The notes beneath the pieces are model-generated. The model had not been told where the DNA came from. It was given only the letters and a program-made list of their open reading frames with translations, and ran no database searches. Position numbers and translations under genes: made by a program. Shown here piece by piece: positions 54,601 through 64,000 of a stretch of 64,000 nucleotides of DNA (position 1 is its first letter; every line of letters starts with the position of its first letter). Source of the DNA: Metaphire vulgaris (lineage: Eukaryota > Annelida > Clitellata > Crassiclitellata > Megascolecidae); assembly GCA_018105865.1 (NCBI GenBank), contig CM030832.1:24729908-24793907 (forward strand), given 5' to 3'.

Positions 54601-54683
54601 ATGAAGTTGCTCGTTGTGCTACTGACTCTTTTCTGTCTCTGCCAAGGGAAGAAAAAGCCTCCGAAGCCCCCAAAGCCCCAAAA
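54601..54683 (+). pseudogene. Lectin copy 4, exon 1 with damaged donor region
   Basis: ATG at 54601 opens MKLLVVLLTLFCLCQG, then KKKPPKPPKPQK, the signal peptide and stalk of the family. Compared with copy 3, one C is missing from the CCCCC run and the GG before the donor T has become GT. The only GT left is in AAAA/GTTAGA, giving 83 bases and phase 2 where exon 2 needs phase 1. The join would read AA plus A, then TAA. Without splicing the frame runs through KLEEL to TAA at about 54700, a 32-residue secreted peptide at most. Taken with the missing exons 3-5, this is a pseudogene. Confidence 0.75.
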
Positions 54684-54953
54684 GTTAGAAGAGCTGTAAA
54701 TTAATGAGTTATTAATATACTATCTTCGTCGCTAATTTGGCTCCGATAAAGACAATCAGGCCATCATTTTACAAAATACTAGATGGCAGACCCTAGCAAC
54801 TGTGTAGCTATAGCTTTGAATAAGTGACCTATAGGCCTAATACAGTGTTACATTATTAACCGAAGCAGTGTGCTGTCTTTAAATTGCTGTCATGTTTATT
54901 TTTCTGAATCAATAGGATTCAGATATAGAATTTATATTTTTATATCCATATAG

Positions 54954-55134
54954 ATAACGGTTGTCCCAAGGGATGGATTGCGTTTCGTGACGCTAATCGC
55001 TGTTTCTACATCAGTGGTAACTTCGTCACCTACGAAAATGCCCAGAAATCTTGTGCTTCAATGAAATCCGAATTGGTTCCACCCATAACAAGTGACGAAC
55101 AAGTTGACTTGCGTGGACTACTGTCTACCCAACA
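54954..55134 (+). pseudogene. Lectin copy 4, exon 2 (orphan half of CTLD1)
   Basis: 181 bases, the same length and phases as copy 3 exon 2. The peptide has NGCPKGWIAFRDANRCFYIS, then YENAQKSCASMKSELVPPI and ends LLSTQQ. The donor is CA/GTAAGA, shifted in sequence but still in phase 2. The exon itself is open. No exon 3, 4 or 5 is found before the next gene at 57425. Sequence at 55481-55540 matches the DNA that follows exon 5 in copies 2 and 3 (28233 and 49007), so the rest of the gene has been deleted. Confidence 0.78.
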
Positions 55135-55539
55135 GTAAGATATGTGTTTTTTTCTTCTAAATACGTTGAATGCGACTAGGCCTATTACGTTCCGTTGACA
55201 CTTGCGTCTTTCGGATGCTTTTGTGACTGGGCTTATCGGAAATGTTTAAACGTTAATTGAAAACTGCGCTGTTTGTTCACAGCTGTCCAGAACAGTGATA
55301 AATACAAATATGTCATAAAACAGTTCTTTACAATTTTTTTATCTTCGCGGAACGGCATAAAATGCTTCTTTTGTATCACGGACGTGTGCCATTTGAAACA
55401 AAAATTATCTTTGTAAATTGGATTTTTTAAAATAATTGTATATCGCCTCAATATAGGCTTACACCTGAATATAAATCAAGTTTTGCAACTTGATTTTTGT
55501 CTAGGAAGAATGTAGTACTAGTTCGGAGGCCGTTGATCG
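55135..55539 (+). other. Deletion junction of copy 4
   Basis: 55230-55300 (AATTGAAAACTGCGCTG) matches the LINE end in intron 2 of copy 3 (41878). 55481-55540 (GCAACTTGATTTTTGTC, GTTGATCGAGTGAT) matches the 3' flank after exon 5 (28233 and 49007). The DNA that should lie between, with exons 3-5, is absent. Confidence 0.7.
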
Positions 55540-55788
55540 AGTGATTGTATTGTATTGTATACTGGACTATTTATATAGCGCCGTAAGCATAGCATAACCA
55601 AAAACAAGGGCGCTTTACAGGGAGTATGACTCCCTAAACAGATGGCTTTTAGTCTGCTTTTGAAGATGGGCCGAGCTTTGATCTTTCTAATTTCAGGTGG
55701 GATGGTATTCCACTGGAGTGGTCCGCCTCGGGAGAAGGCGCGATCACTGAGGGTTGGAATCTTAAGCGGTTTCGATGTGATGTGATGT
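55540..55788 (-). mobile_element. LINE 3' end inserted in the copy 4 flank
   Basis: Minus strand: SKPLKIPTLSDRAFSRGGPL, QWNTIPPEIRKIKARPIFKS, RLKA, the C-terminus of an L2-like protein, with a GTATT tail at 55546. Copies 2 and 3 have the uninterrupted site (CGAGTGATGTTGCAAT at 28290). Confidence 0.72.
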
Positions 55789-57424
55789 TGCAATGTTCAT
55801 GACAGATATCAATCACTACACACTAGCGCCAACGGATATACGTGAACGAGTGACAGAGCAAATGAAAGTCCTGTCGAATATCTTGTGGAATGCCTAGCTA
55901 ATGTGCATACGAACCTTGTATAGTTATCATTAGTGCAATTATATTTCGTTGCGACTTCTATCCTACTGCTTTATAGCTGCTTTAGAAAACAAAGAAATCA
56001 TTATTGACCTAAATCATGACACCTGATTTGTAATTATTTATCAAGGTTTCGAAATTCAACTTATGCTTGTACACTTAAGTTACAGAAGTTTAAGTGATAA
56101 CGACTTGGGCTTAAATCAGCTAATAGAGCCAGATTTCCTTAGTGACAGTGATAAATGTTTTATTCGCTTTAGGGCAATCGACATGTTCTTTCTTTCTACT
56201 GCAGACAACAAGTGTACTGGTTTAATTTAAGATATTGGATTGGCAAACGAGTGCATTAATCAAGAGACCATTCATATATAACTTACGCAGAAAGTCATAT
56301 TTTCATACACACTACCACTGTAGTACCCCGTATATTTTCGGAGCCCCATTCCTATGCGTACGTACCAATTATATCTTCTCTATCCCATCCTGTTTTGGGA
56401 CATTGATTTTAGCCATAGTCACAAGGCGTACGTTTGACTAAAGTTGCCACATTTAAGAAAATCAAGAAATGTCTTTTAACGAATAAGGCACGCGTATGAA
56501 CAATTCTGGTGACTCATTGTCCGTCCGTTAGAAAGTAATTGTGTTCAAATTATATTATGTGCGTAATTTCAATCAGTCTTCTGCCTGAGCGGTTGTTTTT
56601 TATTGTTATATAGGCTATATAGTATATACGAATATGTGCACACGCACATATTCAGTCGAGACCCTCCCCTCCCCCGTACGCATCTGACGCAAACTTTTCT
56701 AGTTCCAATAATTATTACTCCCTCCTCCTCAATGCGTACGTAATATATGGATGACCCCAACTGCATTAGCTGCAGTCTAGTACATAAGCATCATTCCTCC
56801 TTTGATGACAGTGTTTCTGCATACAATTGAAATTCATATCGATTTTCAAAGCAACGTACGACGCGCATTCAGATACCTTTAATTAAATATTAATTTCTGA
56901 TCCTATTCTGCTTGTGAAAATCGGTTTGGACATTCAAATAGCACTTATCTTATCAGGAAAGAATTAAAGGTTGAAATATCATATAAAACGTCGTCTACTA
57001 CAGAATACCATCTGTAAAAGAACAGGTGAATTTAAAGTTGCTTCACTGAGGAATTTACAAAATGCGTATGTGCTGATTGTGCTCTTAGAGTAATTCTGCC
57101 TATAGTATAAAGGGACTATAGACGATTGTCTGTCAAAAACATAATTTTAATCTTGAGCTTCCATTTAAAAATTAGATGAACCATGAATGAAGCAAACGAT
57201 ACGTTTCATGTTTTTGGTGCATGCTTCACACAATCTGTTTCTATGATAATATATGGTGCTTCTATTAAGCCTATTGAAGTTTATATTCAATTCGTTTATT
57301 ATTTTTCGATTGATATAATATGCTGTTACGCATAGTGATGAGATATCACTATGCTGTTACGTTACTGTACTTATATGAAGTCAATTCTACTTATTGATTT
57401 CAGCGTCACGTTCAGTTCCTGAAA
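55789..57424. other. Intergenic DNA between copy 4 and gene 5
   Basis: No exon, element end or array recognised. AT-rich, probably containing the gene 5 promoter near its right side. Confidence 0.45.
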
Positions 57425-57479
57425 ATGAAGATCATAATGTTGACATTCGTTTGTCTGTACTTACTCTATGCGGGTGCAG
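57425..57479 (+). CDS. Gene 5, exon 1 (signal peptide)
   Basis: ATG at 57425 opens MKIIMLTFVCLYLLYAGA, a signal peptide, ending GCAG before GTAGGC. 55 bases, phase 1. An AT-rich region with a CAG/CGTCACG stretch precedes it. The phase matches the acceptor at 62401, and the joined residues read AGAAKPNPKK. It is distinct from the lectin copies: no Pro/Lys stalk and a different signal sequence. The CTLD, if there is one, lies beyond the right edge. Confidence 0.6.
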
Positions 57480-57809
57480 GTAGGCTGGTGGACCATTGAT
57501 ACATAGACAAAAATTTTGAAGTCTCTGTCTGTATTTTAGAATTACTGATCATTATAATTTTTAGTAATGATTGAGAATGGTTGTACTTGCAACATATAGC
57601 TGTGTCTATGCTTATTTGTAATAACATATATAATAAGAATAATATTTTAGCCTGAGTTTTTAACGCAGGCTAAAATAGAATATGCTTTTTAGGAACGCCA
57701 CTGAATGGTGCAAAAGAAGAGTCGAATGCACTGCTGCGTCGGCGGCCATGGACTTCCACTTTTACGATTTGGGGCAGTGGTACTGAAACATTTTTAAGGA
57801 GGTCCACAT
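57480..57809. other. Intron 1 of gene 5, first part
   Basis: Nothing recognised. Confidence 0.4.
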
Positions 57810-57914
57810 CAGGGGCGCCCATCCCCCTGGCTGCTGGAAGCAGCTTCCCCTTCTCTGTCCACCCTTCCCTCTCCTACCCCTAAACGGGGGTCTGGCAGGG
57901 ATTTATCTACATCA

Positions 57915-57980
<66 letters not shown>

Positions 57981-58934
57981 CGAAAAACTAGCAGTATAAG
58001 ACTCGACACTGGACATTGACAACCTCCACCCCCGCAAATTCATGGAAAAAAGCCTGGGGTCCGGAGTATAACCCCGGAACATTTTTGAAATCAATAGATG
58101 CTCGTAGTGAGTTTCAGTGAGTTTTGGACATTAAATCGCACACCTTGGGGCACCAGAACAGGTCTCACACCACATGATACCAGTAACTTCTAATTCTTAA
58201 TTTCTGGAAAATTCCAACAGCCACAAAGCACTATTAAATGTAAGTTGAAACTATGGAGAGATATCGCAGTAATTTCGCTAGCAAATTATTCAAAATTACC
58301 TGCAAATTTTTTTTGACAATATGACCACATCCAAATGCAAATAAATACATGTTACTTTTAGTATTTAGTTTAAAAATTATATTTCTCCAGCAACCACACC
58401 TACATCAATTTTTATAGAGGCATTAAAACTGCAACAACTGCAAAATGGATAACTAGACTTAAGGCAGCTGACTGAAGCAAGCAAATTTATCAGTTCTAAT
58501 TGCACCGTTTCTCAGTTTTGAATGGACTGTAATTTCTTGATGGAGGTCTTTAGAAGACTGTGGTTGAGGGAGTTGCAGTAGTCTAATTTGGACTGTAAAC
58601 TTCATGTGAGTCTATTGGTTTGTTATAAATGATTTATAATTCACAGGAAGTGTGCACTCTTCATCATTAGAATGACTGTACGTAAAAGTGACAATAATAA
58701 TAGAATTTTATGAATGAATGATAATAATGAACTTGAACTTGAATTGAGTACCGGTAAGCTTATATGAAGTTATAAAATTGCACTGCAGTAAAGCCAGTAA
58801 TTGCGCAGTCATTGAGGGGACTATCGAATTAATATATTACTCTAACGTGATACCTAAACTCAGGGGAGGAATTTTCTCCCCCTAGGTTTTTATGAAGCAT
58901 TTGCTTCCTTTCCCATCTTGTGTGGGCGCCCCTG
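57810..58934. mobile_element. hAT-like element, 1125 bp, exact target duplication
   Basis: Starts CAGGGGCGCCCATCCCC and ends TGTGGGCGCCCCTG. GTCCACAT is on both sides. Near the left end an ATT run of about 20 units (57918-57976) suggests a nested LINE or SINE tail. No transposase frame. It lies in intron 1 of gene 5. Confidence 0.88.
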
Positions 58935-60315
58935 GTCCACATCCAGTCTTCCATCGTCCGTGTGGGTCCACTAGTTACAAAGGAAGTCCAGTTATTTATG
59001 TGACAAATTACAGCATAGTGGTCAAATACGAGTAATAGACTGTTATAAGTAAACCAAGGCAACATAAAAAACTAAATTTTAAAATGCATAGAATAAATTT
59101 TAGCTGAATCGGAAAATATTTTCAGTTAAGCTTATAGCAGATCTTAAAGCACATTTTGCAGTCCCACTCAGTGACTAGTGGAAACAAGTACATTTTGCAG
59201 TCCTAGTCAGTGACTAGCGTGAAATTGTTTCTTCAGCTGCATAATCGAAACATAATCAGGCGAATAGTCAGAGCAATACGCTTTGCATTTTGCAGGTGTT
59301 GGTTTTTTATAACACTGCACGGTGTTTTTAAACATGTTAACTACGGGTGCCGCGACCCCCAGTAGTTTTCCTGGCCCCCGCAGTAATTATGCCGGCCCCC
59401 TTTCATATAAAGGCCTCCCTAGAGCCGCCCCTGGTCACGGTTGAAGCTCTATGGAAGCACCAGGCAGCGGATTGTGTCTGCGATGTCGCTAGTTCTCAAA
59501 ATTCGACTAGAGGTTGTTGTCAAAAAGTTCATTATTGTGCTTGATATTCGATTCTTTATATAAATAATTTACACTTTAAAATAGGCATTATTATCCACAC
59601 CGATGTTGGCAATATGAGGGTTTTCACGGTTGAGATTCACACATAACATAAAATTGATCACGGTCGGTGGCGGCGCTGGGTTTTGTTGGATGAGTGGGTC
59701 TAATGTAATCTACACAACCAGGACCCGGCTCAGACTACCCCTCCCCAAATAAAAATTTCGCTGCGAATTTGCAAGATTTGCTCCGGTGCCCCTGCCCGAG
59801 GCTGGGTGGGTCCGGACCCGCGGACCCACCTCCCTAGTGCCGCCCCTGTATGAATTGAATGCGTGGCACTGTACTTTTATATGTATATAAGTAAGTAACA
59901 AAAGATGCTTAGACAGACCTGATGTGGATGTAAAAAACAATTTTGTTTTGTTTTGGTGGGATTAGTTGGTTAGGCTTAAGCCTTCCCTAGCCTTTAATAA
60001 ATCCGCCTATGGTTACGGGTCTTCAAGCGGACGACTGATGAATTTTGGCTTCGTTCACCTTCGGTGCCGTCAATGGAATATCCACGGACCCGTAGCTAGG
60101 CATCGACATCGCTGCTTCCTAGAGGGGTGCCTCACGACATCGCCACAGCAACCACCAGTTGGTCCCTGTCCGTCACCGTCCGGTCTTGGGCGGCACTGCG
60201 ATTTCTAATCGTTTTACCGAAATATTAGCGTCCTGAAATCAAAGCTATCGAGGGTTATTTTTAGTCGGGGAAACTGAATTTTCACTGTATGGGGGCTCAC
60301 CCATACTAATAACCA
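58935..60315. other. Intron 1 of gene 5, second part, with MITE debris
   Basis: 59340-59440 and 59665-59850 end in GAGCCGCCCCTG and GTGCCGCCCCTG, right ends of hAT-like MITEs. 59935-60013 is a truncated relative of the element at 38215 (TAGGCTTAAGCCTTCCC and AAATCCGCCTATG). No gene. Confidence 0.5.
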
Positions 60316-60316
60316 T

Positions 60317-60364
<48 letters not shown>
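60316..60364 (+). repeat. AAT microsatellite
   Basis: About 16 AAT units. Confidence 0.9.
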
Positions 60365-60367
<3 letters not shown>

Positions 60368-60599
60368 TTGTTTATAACCTCCTAGCTTAGCGCGTTCTTC
60401 GTCCGTTTTTCAGGAATTAAAAAATTAAATCGAAATCGTGTTAATTTACATTAATTAGTTAAATAGCATTTAAACCTTTAATAATTAGAATAAAAGTAAT
60501 TAATTAATAATAATATTCTCGCCATCCTTGGCGTTCGCCACAGAGACCATCATAGAATTTGTCCATGTCATCTTCTGAGAAATCGGGTAGTTGGATTCA

Positions 60600-61050
60600 C
60601 ATTAATTTATGTTAAATTGGTGTTCTCTGATTTTCCCAAAAGTACTCTATTTGAAATTCCATGGTGGCTTATTAGGCTTCCACAAATTTCCTCATCCATT
60701 ATCAGCGCCACTCTTCCTTGATGTGTCTCTCCTTCAGAATATAAGAGCGTCCTTCCGTGTCTGCTAATTTTACCATTTCCAGTCAACCTTGTTTCTGCAA
60801 TTCCTAGCATACCAACCCATGAAATCTCCAACCCAACCCAACGCATGCTGGCAATGACCCATCTCAAGTTTCCAACCCAACCTACCGTAATACATTGCAA
60901 TTTTTTGAGCCATCGTTTATTTTCTGACCAACCCATTATAAATATGAAAAGGTCTGACCCAACCCAACATAATCCAACCAACCCAACCCATTGGTTAACA
61001 CAACCATGGTCATCTCTGCCCATGGGTTCAGTAGCGGCTGATAACTGGGA
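60600..61050 (-). mobile_element. LINE endonuclease fragment and TTGGG-rich repeat
   Basis: Minus strand near 60810-60610: LGIAETRLTGNGKISRHG, then RVALIMDEEICGSLI, the middle of an AP-type LINE endonuclease. Upstream on that strand (60795-61020) it is fused to irregular GGGTTGG repeats, which give a spurious Trp/Gly-Val frame. Confidence 0.6.
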
Positions 61051-61092
61051 GAATAAAACGAGGATCAGTTCCAGACAACCATTCGACAATAC

Positions 61093-61293
61093 CATTGGCG
61101 TAGGGGGTTAACGGCCCCTATTCTGGCAGGGGTCCCGGCCGTAGAATTTTGGCAAGACCGTTGGGAAATTTCCAGGAGGGGTAGGTAGCATGATCGATAA
61201 GTATACATGAATTTGGGAAGAACCTCTTGACGAACCTTGTCTTCCCGAAATTCTACATATTCCCCCTACTTCGGAATCCTGGCTACGCCACTG
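61093..61293. mobile_element. hAT-like MITE, 201 bp
   Basis: Starts CATTGGCGTAGGGGG and ends CCTGGCTACGCCACTG. Flanks GACAATAC and GACTGTAT agree at five of eight positions. Confidence 0.6.
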
Positions 61294-61549
61294 GACTGTA
61301 TACCTGGTAATAATCCTAATCAATGTATATAAAGCCAAATTCTTGTCTACTAGAGACCGATGCCAATTACTATAGGGTAATCGTCGGTTATAGTCGGCCT
61401 AGATCGGCAGTATTCAATATATGAGAAATACATCGATTTTAAGATTATATATATATAGTGCAATTACGTCATTAACTTCCGGTCACTTGAAATGCGTAGA
61501 AAGTTCATTTCTCAGCATGACTACCAAATTTAATAGCGCTATCACTGTG

Positions 61550-61858
61550 CATTGTGCAAACTCCAGTTGCAGCAGTTAAAGAGAAGCTACGGTGCTAAAA
61601 ACTCAATGGACTCAAGTTCGCGGACCCGAGCATGGCTGACGTTAGTCCTTATTTTAAGAGGTCTATGCCTTCGCCAAACCCACTGCGCTGAAATTTGGAA
61701 TTCATTGCAAGAGATCGCTAAACAATCTAGACTCTGCTATGTTGTTTATGAAGAACTTAAAGACTTACTTCTCTAACATCTTCTAGAAGTGACGCTTGTT
61801 AATGCACTTCTGACTTTGGTCTTCGCCGTCCCACTGCACTATAAAAATTGTAATGATG

Positions 61859-61918
<60 letters not shown>

Positions 61919-61925
61919 TATCATT
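61550..61925 (+). mobile_element. LINE 3' tail
   Basis: AEIWNSLQEIAKQSRLCY, then EELKDLLL resembles the LWNSLP...F...LK..L end of L2-like proteins, followed by GCACTATAAAAATTGTAATG and an AAT run (61857-61918). In intron 1 of gene 5. Confidence 0.6.
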
Positions 61926-62401
61926 TATAATAATAAAACTAAAAAGAAACTAATAATAATAATAATAATATATTCTGTTTTATGTGGTAGGTATGGTAAA
62001 GGTACAAATATCAAACTTAGCTTTTTTATAAAAATGAAACCTTTCCTCGCCGCCTTTCCTTCCACCGAGTTAACCTGATGTACTCATTGCTGAATCTGAT
62101 GGGACCAACCGTTCTGTATATTGGCAGACCAGTGCGCTTATGTGCGTTGAATGGTTGAATGGTTAGGCCTACGTTTATTATTGAGTTGAAATAAACTTCA
62201 GTTTCAGGTTCCGTTTCAGAATGCTTCTACATGTAGTATGTTACTGCTTTCCACTCACCTCTTCTCGACAAACACCACACCAGTGACACCACAACCATTA
62301 CGTCATAAATTCAACGGCACCGAAAGTTTTGCCAAATTTTGAGTGAATGCTGTATTCTTCACCAGACTGCTTTCTAGTTCTGATTTTTCTATATTTCACA
62401 G

Positions 62402-62629
62402 CTAAACCCAATCCAAAGAAAGTAGTGAACGTAAAGACTACCAAACCTCCCCAAGCCATTTCGTTGCTCAATGAATTGCTCGATACTTTTAAAAAGATAG
62501 GCAAAGAACAAGAGTCCATCAAAGAGAAAATCAAAACTGAACTGAAAAATATGGACTCTTCAATCAGAATTGTGGAAAATAGCACAAGAAAATTATCGGA
62601 AGAACTTAGTAGGAATTCCGCAAAAAAAG
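62402..62629 (+). CDS. Gene 5, exon 2 (coiled-coil neck)
   Basis: 228 bases (2 + 225 + 1), phase 1 to 1, acceptor TTTCACAG and donor GTGAAT. The peptide starts AKPNPKKVVNVKTTKPPQ, a basic Pro/Thr segment, and continues ISLLNELLDTFKKIGKEQ and about 40 more residues with hydrophobics every three to four positions (I, L, L, F, I, I, I, L, M, I, I, V, L, L) among Glu and Lys. That is a parallel coiled coil of about eight heptads. A signal peptide followed by a neck of this kind is typical of oligomeric secreted lectins and collectins. The lectin identity is inferred from the cluster context. Confidence 0.62.
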
Positions 62630-63290
62630 GTGAATAAATGCGCATTACTTTAACAGAATAAAATGTCATAATAATCACAGGGCAACAAATAAAAATTGTT
62701 TCTCAATATCTTTTTCAAAATTGTGTGGTATCAGCTATTTTTCTCTATCCGTGTAGAAGTGATGTGACGTTATACCAATTGTTATATTAAACTGTACATG
62801 TCAATACACATTACTGTTCGGAATATTGTGAACAGTGCAAATTTCACAGAGTACACGAACAATTACATCAAGTTAACATAAGGAAAACCCAAAGTTTTGC
62901 CATACTTTGCTAACAAAGTGAAATAGAGACTGCTATTACAGGTATATAATTTTATTAATAATTCGTCCAAATATGTGTCTTTACAATTTGAAGTGCCACT
63001 AGTAGTAGCAGCCTATGTGATGCTGAAAATTTACGTTAAAATGTTGCTAATTATTGTATCAATTTCAAATTCTGCAGTGAGTTACCAGAATAATTATTTA
63101 TTCAGCATTCCTTGATGACAGCAAGAAGGCGGTCTGGTATCGACTAAACAAGTTTTCTCCAAAGAGCCCATCTTTTTAATTTTGTGGTGCCACATAGAGA
63201 TGGTTTTTGGCCTTCAGATCACTTGTATTGGAAAAACTGTCGTTGCCAAACATTCTTTTTCAAGATGAACCACAGTTTCTCAATAGGATT
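62630..63290. other. Intron 2 of gene 5, start
   Basis: No exon or element seen. Confidence 0.4.
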
Positions 63291-64000
63291 TAAGACCTAT
63301 CTATCTATCAATCCAATGTCTTGTCTATCTATGTTGTCGGATAAATCTATCTATCTATCTATCTTTTGATATCCTATCTATCCATCGATGATCTATTCTG
63401 ATGGATCTATCTATCTGTCACCCAATTGCCTTAAAAACGTTAATATGTGAATGATGAAAGTTATTTAGTTAAGCTAATCTATCTATCTATCTATCTATCT
63501 ATCTAAATGTCTATCTATGAGGGTTGGAATTGGGGTTAGGTTTAGGCTTGGGGTTACATTCTATCCCCATTGCATCTTGTCTATCTATCTTCTATCTCTG
63601 TGACATTTTGTCCTATCTATTTTCTCCTATCTGACATTTTGTCCTCTTACTATTGAACTTTGACCATCCGATCTACATTTTATCTACGTTTGTTGTTTGT
63701 CGCTGAGCATAAGTAGTGGCGCAGATCCCTCGCTTTGCGTGTACAACTCCGTCTGCTTTGCCTTATGCAGAGACCGTTGTCATTTAGGCCTCCACAAGTA
63801 GTGATAGAAAAGCTAGTGTCAAGTCGATTGATTATCTATCGCTCTATCTATGAGAGAACCAGGGCCATCAATCTATCTATCTATCTATCTATCTAAAAAT
63901 CTATCTATCTATCCCCTGACCTGACAAGTGTGTGAAAAAGCTCATGATCTATTTTTATCTTCTATCTCCTTTCTATCTATTCCTTAACATCTATCGGCCC
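63290..64000 (+). repeat. TATC (GATA-type) microsatellite region
   Basis: Many short TATC runs (for example 63296-63310, 63344-63365, 63475-63507, 63869-63915), separated by unrelated pieces such as GGGTTGGAATTGGGGTTAGG at 63520. Continues past the right edge. Confidence 0.85.

Noticed and set aside
60607..61095. Minus-strand open frame of 162 residues as a host gene
   Set aside because: One half is a LINE endonuclease piece, the other is translated GGGTTGG repeat.

Overview
The window is animal nuclear DNA, probably from an invertebrate. It is AT-rich, its short coding exons have GT/AG introns of hundreds to thousands of bases, and it carries many kinds of transposable element: non-LTR retrotransposons in various states of decay, hAT-like miniature elements with 8-bp target duplications, Helitrons, SINE-like pieces and long ATT, TA, GAT and TATC microsatellites. 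There are no bacterial features. The sequence alone does not fix the species. A deuterostome or another lophotrochozoan-grade invertebrate is a guess, not a result.

The host genes form a plus-strand tandem cluster of secreted C-type-lectin-like proteins. One ancestral gene of five exons has been copied at least four times. Exon 1 encodes a signal peptide and a short Pro/Lys-rich stalk. Exons 2 and 3 encode C-type-lectin-like domain 1 (CTLD1). Exons 4 and 5 encode CTLD2 and the stop codon. Copy 1 enters from the left edge with exons 3-5 (1383-8377). Copy 2 (14312-26470) is complete, all its splice phases agree, and it predicts a protein of about 330 residues. Copy 3 (39372-48120) has all five exons, but exon 5 is one base short and its phase no longer matches exon 4. 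Copy 4 (54601-55134) keeps only exons 1-2. Its exon 1 donor region is damaged, and intron 2 runs directly into sequence that lies beyond exon 5 in copies 2 and 3, so exons 3-5 appear deleted. A fifth, different gene begins at 57425 with a signal-peptide exon and a coiled-coil exon (62402-62629) and leaves the window on the right.

The duplicated unit includes flanking and intronic DNA. A block upstream of exon 1, containing an octamer ATTTGCAT and CAGCTG motifs, recurs at 13763, 32312 and 49885. A decayed retrotransposon in intron 2 and stretches around exon 4 and the 3' ends also recur. Comparing units shows which insertions came after duplication: a MITE at 19155, a LINE at 27060, a MITE at 41069, a LINE at 43793, a MITE at 49912 and a LINE tail at 55540.

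The mobile DNA is well preserved in places. A 530-bp Helitron sits exactly between A and T inside a LINE reading frame at 52468-52997. Two Helitrons lie head to tail at 30526-32167. Two near-identical elements of about 1.8 kb lie at 2885 and 11359. A 54-bp perfect palindrome lies at 13500. Several hAT-like elements have exact 8-bp target duplications. Everything between the lectin exons is explained by, or dominated by, such repeats.
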